A stretch of DNA of 40,959 nucleotides, taken from NCBI GenBank assembly GCA_905205975.1, contig CAJLFQ010000014.1:1-40959 (forward strand), in the 5' to 3' direction. Both the position numbers and the translations under genes were made by a program. Below the pieces are notes generated by a model. It was not told where the DNA came from, searched no databases, and worked only from the letters and a program-made list of their open reading frames with translations. Positions 38,379 to 40,959 of the stretch are shown one piece after another. Numbering within the stretch: position 1 is the stretch's first letter; each line of letters opens with the position of its first letter. The stretch comes from an uncultured Eubacteriales bacterium. GTDB lineage: Bacteria > Bacillota > Clostridia > Oscillospirales > QAMX01.

Positions 38379-40667
38379 ATGAAGCATCGATTCTCTTTCC
38401 GCATGACGGCGCTGCTCTGCGCCCTCCTCACGCTGACCGGCTGCGGCGCCTCCGCTCCCGCGCCGGGCACTTCCACCCCGCCGGATCCCCCTGTTCCGCC
38501 GGAAGAACACAGCGTGCAGACGCTGGTTTCCGGCGGCTCCGTGCTGAAGCTCGCCGTCCGCGATGACCGGCCGGTAATCTGCTCGCTCTCCGACGGTGTC
38601 CATACCGATCTGACCGATTCGCCGCTGCCGCTGCCGGAAACCATCCGGCTGGGCGACGTCTGCGTAACGCCTTTCTGGCGGCACCAGAAAACGGAGGCGG
38701 CCGCCGAAACCGTCGACGGACTGGACGTTCAGACGGTTCGCATGGTCTTCATCAGCGATGCGCCTCGTCTGACGTATACGGTTGCGTTTTCATCGCGCCC
38801 GTCGCTCGGCGGCCCGTTTGAATGCACCACCTCGCTGCAAAACGACACCGCAGATCCGATCCGGTATCAGACCGGAACGATTTTTGCCGCCCGCGTCGCC
38901 AAACCGGCGGAAGCACCGACGGTCTGGGCGTTTCAGAAGGAAAGCGGCATGGCGGCATGCGGCGACCAGTTCAACTATCCGCAGAAAACCGCCGTCGACG
39001 GCACCGGCATCGAGCGCACCGTCATGACCGGGGACGCCGCCGTCACCGCATGGGTCAACACCGACAGCGACTGGAACAAAAACGGCTACATTCCCATGCT
39101 CTATGTCGATTTCAGCGGTCAGCACGGCGTTTATGCGGCACTGGAATGGTCGGCCGGACGTGTAATGGCCGCCTCCGACGACGCCGATGGCAGCGTCTCG
39201 CTCGCCGTCGATATGGACGGCGTCCACGCCTACAAGCAGAACACCTTCGTCACATCCGTCGCCCCCGATGAAACGTTCTGGAATCCGACCGTTTATCTGG
39301 GCGCATACAGCGGCGACGTGGACGACGGTTCCAACGGCTTCAAACGCTGGTTTCTGGCCTGCAAAGCCCCGGCAAACCTCCGGGAAAATCCAAACGAACC
39401 GCTCACACAGATGGATATGCAGCTGAACCTTGACGTGGACGGCATGGGCATTGAATGCATCAAATGGGACTACGGCTGGTGGGGCGGCAGCTGGACAGGC
39501 GGCGACGGCACCGTGCAGCTGCTGGAAGGCTCCTGGGAACTCCGGCACCCCGCATATTTGGGCGTGCTCGACGCGCTGGGGCTTGATTCCATGGCGGATT
39601 TCGGCTCGCTGGCCCGCGAAAAGGGTCTGAATTGGACGGTTTATCTCCTGCTGCACGATACGCTGGATGAAAACGGACGTCCAACCGATGCGTTCGGCCC
39701 CTTCAACAGCAAGACGCACCCGGAATGGTTCACCGGGCGTTCCGTCTGCTGCGCCGCCAAGCTGGCGGACCTCGGCAACCCCGACTGCACCGCCTATTTG
39801 CAGGAAACGCTGAGCGCCTTTTTCCGGGACAACAACATCGGCACATGGCGCTCCGATTTTGAGCCGATCGCCTATTCTTCCATCCAGGCCAACCGTCATG
39901 CTGCGTTCGGCTCCGACACGCAGTACTGGTGCACCCGCGGTTTTCTGGAGCTCGTGGATTACCTGATCGAACACGTCGAGGGCTTCCGGTATGAAAGCTG
40001 CTCGCAGGGCGGCTCCATGAAGGATCTGATCACGGCGACGCGCGCCTCCGTCATCAACTGCGACGACTCCGCGAATTACCTCAGCCTCCGCATGACCTTC
40101 TATGACAGCAGCTACTGCTTCCATCCGACACAGCTTCAGTTGCCCTGCAACCCTGACACCTTCTGCACTGGCTGCGCCGCGCACCATTATCCCCATTACG
40201 ACCCCGCGCAGGATGAAGCGGTGAAGCACATGGGCATGCGCAGCGTCATGCTCGGCGCCATGCACCTGGGCAGCTGGTGCGGGCCGCAGAACTATGGCCT
40301 GCTGCCGCTGTATACGGAATCCTACAATTTGTATTGTGAGAAAATCCGTCCGCTCGTTCGGAACGGTTCGCTCTACCATGTGCTGCCCCGCCCGGACGGC
40401 ATCCATTGGGACGGCGTGCAGTATGCCGATCCGAATGCCGAAACCGGTCTCTTCGGCGCATGCTTCCTCTTTAAGCCGTCGGAAGCGGCGGGTGATTCCG
40501 TCACCGTGCGGCTCCGCGGCCTGAACCCGGACGCCGTCTACCGGGTCGAATGCGAAGACCAGACCATGCCCGCCTTCGAGGCCAAGGGCGCCGTGCTGAT
40601 GGAAACCGGCGTCACCGTGACGCTCAAAGGCGTCGGCTCGGAAATCCTCTGGGTCTGCCGCTCATAA
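38379..40667 (+). CDS. Lipoprotein with GH36-like (alpha-galactosidase clan) domain
   Basis: A 762-aa secreted lipoprotein: signal peptide with lipobox LTGC (Cys22), Pro-rich linker to residue 45, an N-terminal beta-supersandwich-like region to about 320, then a TIM barrel of the GH-D clan. Landmarks are IKWDYGWWGG (Asp364, substrate pocket, as in the DDGWFG motif), WRSDFEPI with the probable nucleophile Asp493, and the acid/base loop YESCSQGGSMKD (Glu539, Cys541, Asp549). A short C-terminal beta domain follows. It would act on the cell surface on alpha-galactosides or related sugars; the substrate is inferred from the family. AAAGGAG is about 8 nt before the ATG. Sequence around the nucleophile departs from the classic KWDxN. 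Confidence 0.8.
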   Translation: MKHRFSFRMTALLCALLTLTGCGASAPAPGTSTPPDPPVPPEEHSVQTLVSGGSVLKLAVRDDRPVICSLSDGVHTDLTDSPLPLPETIRLGDVCVTPFWRHQKTEAAAETVDGLDVQTVRMVFISDAPRLTYTVAFSSRPSLGGPFECTTSLQNDTADPIRYQTGTIFAARVAKPAEAPTVWAFQKESGMAACGDQFNYPQKTAVDGTGIERTVMTGDAAVTAWVNTDSDWNKNGYIPMLYVDFSGQHGVYAALEWSAGRVMAASDDADGSVSLAVDMDGVHAYKQNTFVTSVAPDETFWNPTVYLGAYSGDVDDGSNGFKRWFLACKAPANLRENPNEPLTQMDMQLNLDVDGMGIECIKWDYGWWGGSWTGGDGTVQLLEGSWELRHPAYLGVLDALGLDSMADFGSLAREKGLNWTVYLLLHDTLDENGRPTDAFGPFNSKTHPEWFTGRSVCCAAKLADLGNPDCTAYLQETLSAFFRDNNIGTWRSDFEPIAYSSIQANRHAAFGSDTQYWCTRGFLELVDYLIEHVEGFRYESCSQGGSMKDLITATRASVINCDDSANYLSLRMTFYDSSYCFHPTQLQLPCNPDTFCTGCAAHHYPHYDPAQDEAVKHMGMRSVMLGAMHLGSWCGPQNYGLLPLYTESYNLYCEKIRPLVRNGSLYHVLPRPDGIHWDGVQYADPNAETGLFGACFLFKPSEAAGDSVTVRLRGLNPDAVYRVECEDQTMPAFEAKGAVLMETGVTVTLKGVGSEILWVCRS

Positions 40668-40679
40668 CTCGCCGTGGAG

Positions 40680-40718
40680 GCAGGCCGTCCGTCGGCCGTG
40701 GCGGACGGCCTGCTTTTT
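40680..40718 (+). terminator. Terminator of the GH36-like lipoprotein gene
   Basis: A perfect 12-bp GC-rich stem (40680-40691 with 40702-40713), 10-nt loop, then TTTTT. Between here and the next promoter (40719-40821) I see nothing. Confidence 0.92.
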
Positions 40719-40821
40719 ACTGCATCCAAGCTGGCAGAGAATCTCACCGATTTGAATGCGCTTGTGCTGTTTCCACAAAATTCGACGTTGTTTGATGGGC
40801 AAATCATGTCTGGTAGTTTGG

Positions 40822-40850
40822 TTGACAACAAAAGTCCCCGGCGGTATAAT
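40822..40850 (+). promoter_or_regulatory. Consensus promoter upstream of the riboswitch
   Basis: TTGACA (40822-40827), 17-nt spacer, TATAAT (40845-40850): both hexamers match the consensus exactly. The transcript would start near 40857 and begin with the riboswitch. Confidence 0.92.
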
Positions 40851-40869
40851 ATAGTCAACAGAGGATATG

Positions 40870-40938
40870 GTCGATATAGCTCAAATGATACGGTTTTGAA
40901 GTTTCTACCCGGTCGCCGTAAATGACCGGACTATCGAT
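40870..40938 (+). promoter_or_regulatory. Guanine-class purine riboswitch aptamer
   Basis: The three-helix purine aptamer is complete. P1 is GTCGATA (40870-40876) with TATCGAT (40932-40938). P2 is TCAAA/TTTGA (40881-40885 with 40895-40899) with loop TGATACGGT. J2/3 is AGTTTCTACC. P3 is CCGGTC/GACCGG (40909-40914 with 40924-40929) with loop GCCGTAAAT. The specificity base before the 3' strand of P1 is C (40931, equivalent to C74 of the xpt riboswitch), which pairs with guanine; adenine versions have U. Its gene, probably for purine uptake or salvage, lies beyond the window. Confidence 0.93.
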
Positions 40939-40959
40939 GCACTTGCAAGGCAGCCGGCT

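Noticed and set aside
38790..40406. A 538-codon minus-strand frame opposite the GH36-like gene
   Set aside because: Antisense shadow; the plus-strand frame has a signal peptide, lipobox and catalytic motifs.

Overview
The window looks like a chromosomal segment of a moderately high-GC Firmicute, most likely a gut-type clostridium near the Oscillospiraceae/Ruminococcaceae. This is inferred from strong AGGAGG ribosome-binding sites, sigma-A promoters that nearly all carry an extended -10 (TGn), a CD3324-type HTH protein, the rpsO-pnp pair and a Gram-positive guanine riboswitch. No 16S rRNA is present, so the placement is tentative.

Left flank (1-6.0 kb): a tRNA-Met(CAU) on the minus strand diverges from a twin-promoter gene. 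That gene fuses a CD3324-like HTH domain in frame to a Gfo/Idh/MocA oxidoreductase. Next come a ribbon-helix-helix regulator and clpB in one likely operon, a strong terminator, and an intergenic palindromic repeat.

Centre (6.1-22.7 kb), all on the minus strand: a phage-derived cassette. In transcription order it encodes a nozzle-like beta-rich tail protein, small fibre proteins, a putative adaptor, a collagen-like fibre, a possible fibre tip, a lysis module (XhlA-like protein, holin, GH25 endolysin, spanin-like protein), portal, scaffold, major capsid and decoration proteins, and a putative internal (ejection) protein. It ends in a 905-aa protein whose C-terminus is a YeeF-type DNA/RNA non-specific endonuclease, attached through a Pro/Asn/Gly/Asp repeat linker. 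Directly downstream lie a YezG-like protein and a SUKH (SMI1/KNR4) protein, then a frameshifted ankyrin protein with its own promoter and a small unknown protein. This is the architecture of a polymorphic toxin plus immunity array, carried here by what looks like a podovirus internal protein. No terminase, integrase, repressor or replication gene is visible, so the cassette may be a domesticated particle that delivers a nuclease, or part of a split or degraded prophage. This is the most interesting part of the window.

Right flank (22.7-40.96 kb): a heterodimeric ABC exporter pair with one degenerate ATP site; a convergent cupin-MATE-unknown operon; a lipoprotein gene with a possible short upstream ORF; the rpsO-pnp operon with structured leader and intergenic hairpins; a PLP-dependent cysteine synthase followed by an unrecognised 541-aa protein; a homodimer-type ABC exporter (minus); a small Cys-rich ORF and a GH36-like (alpha-galactosidase clan) lipoprotein. 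The last 100 bases hold a consensus promoter and a complete guanine-class purine riboswitch aptamer whose gene lies outside the window.

Genes were called from reading frame, ribosome-binding site, family motifs and neighbours by eye. No database search was run, so family names for the fast-evolving phage genes are the least certain.
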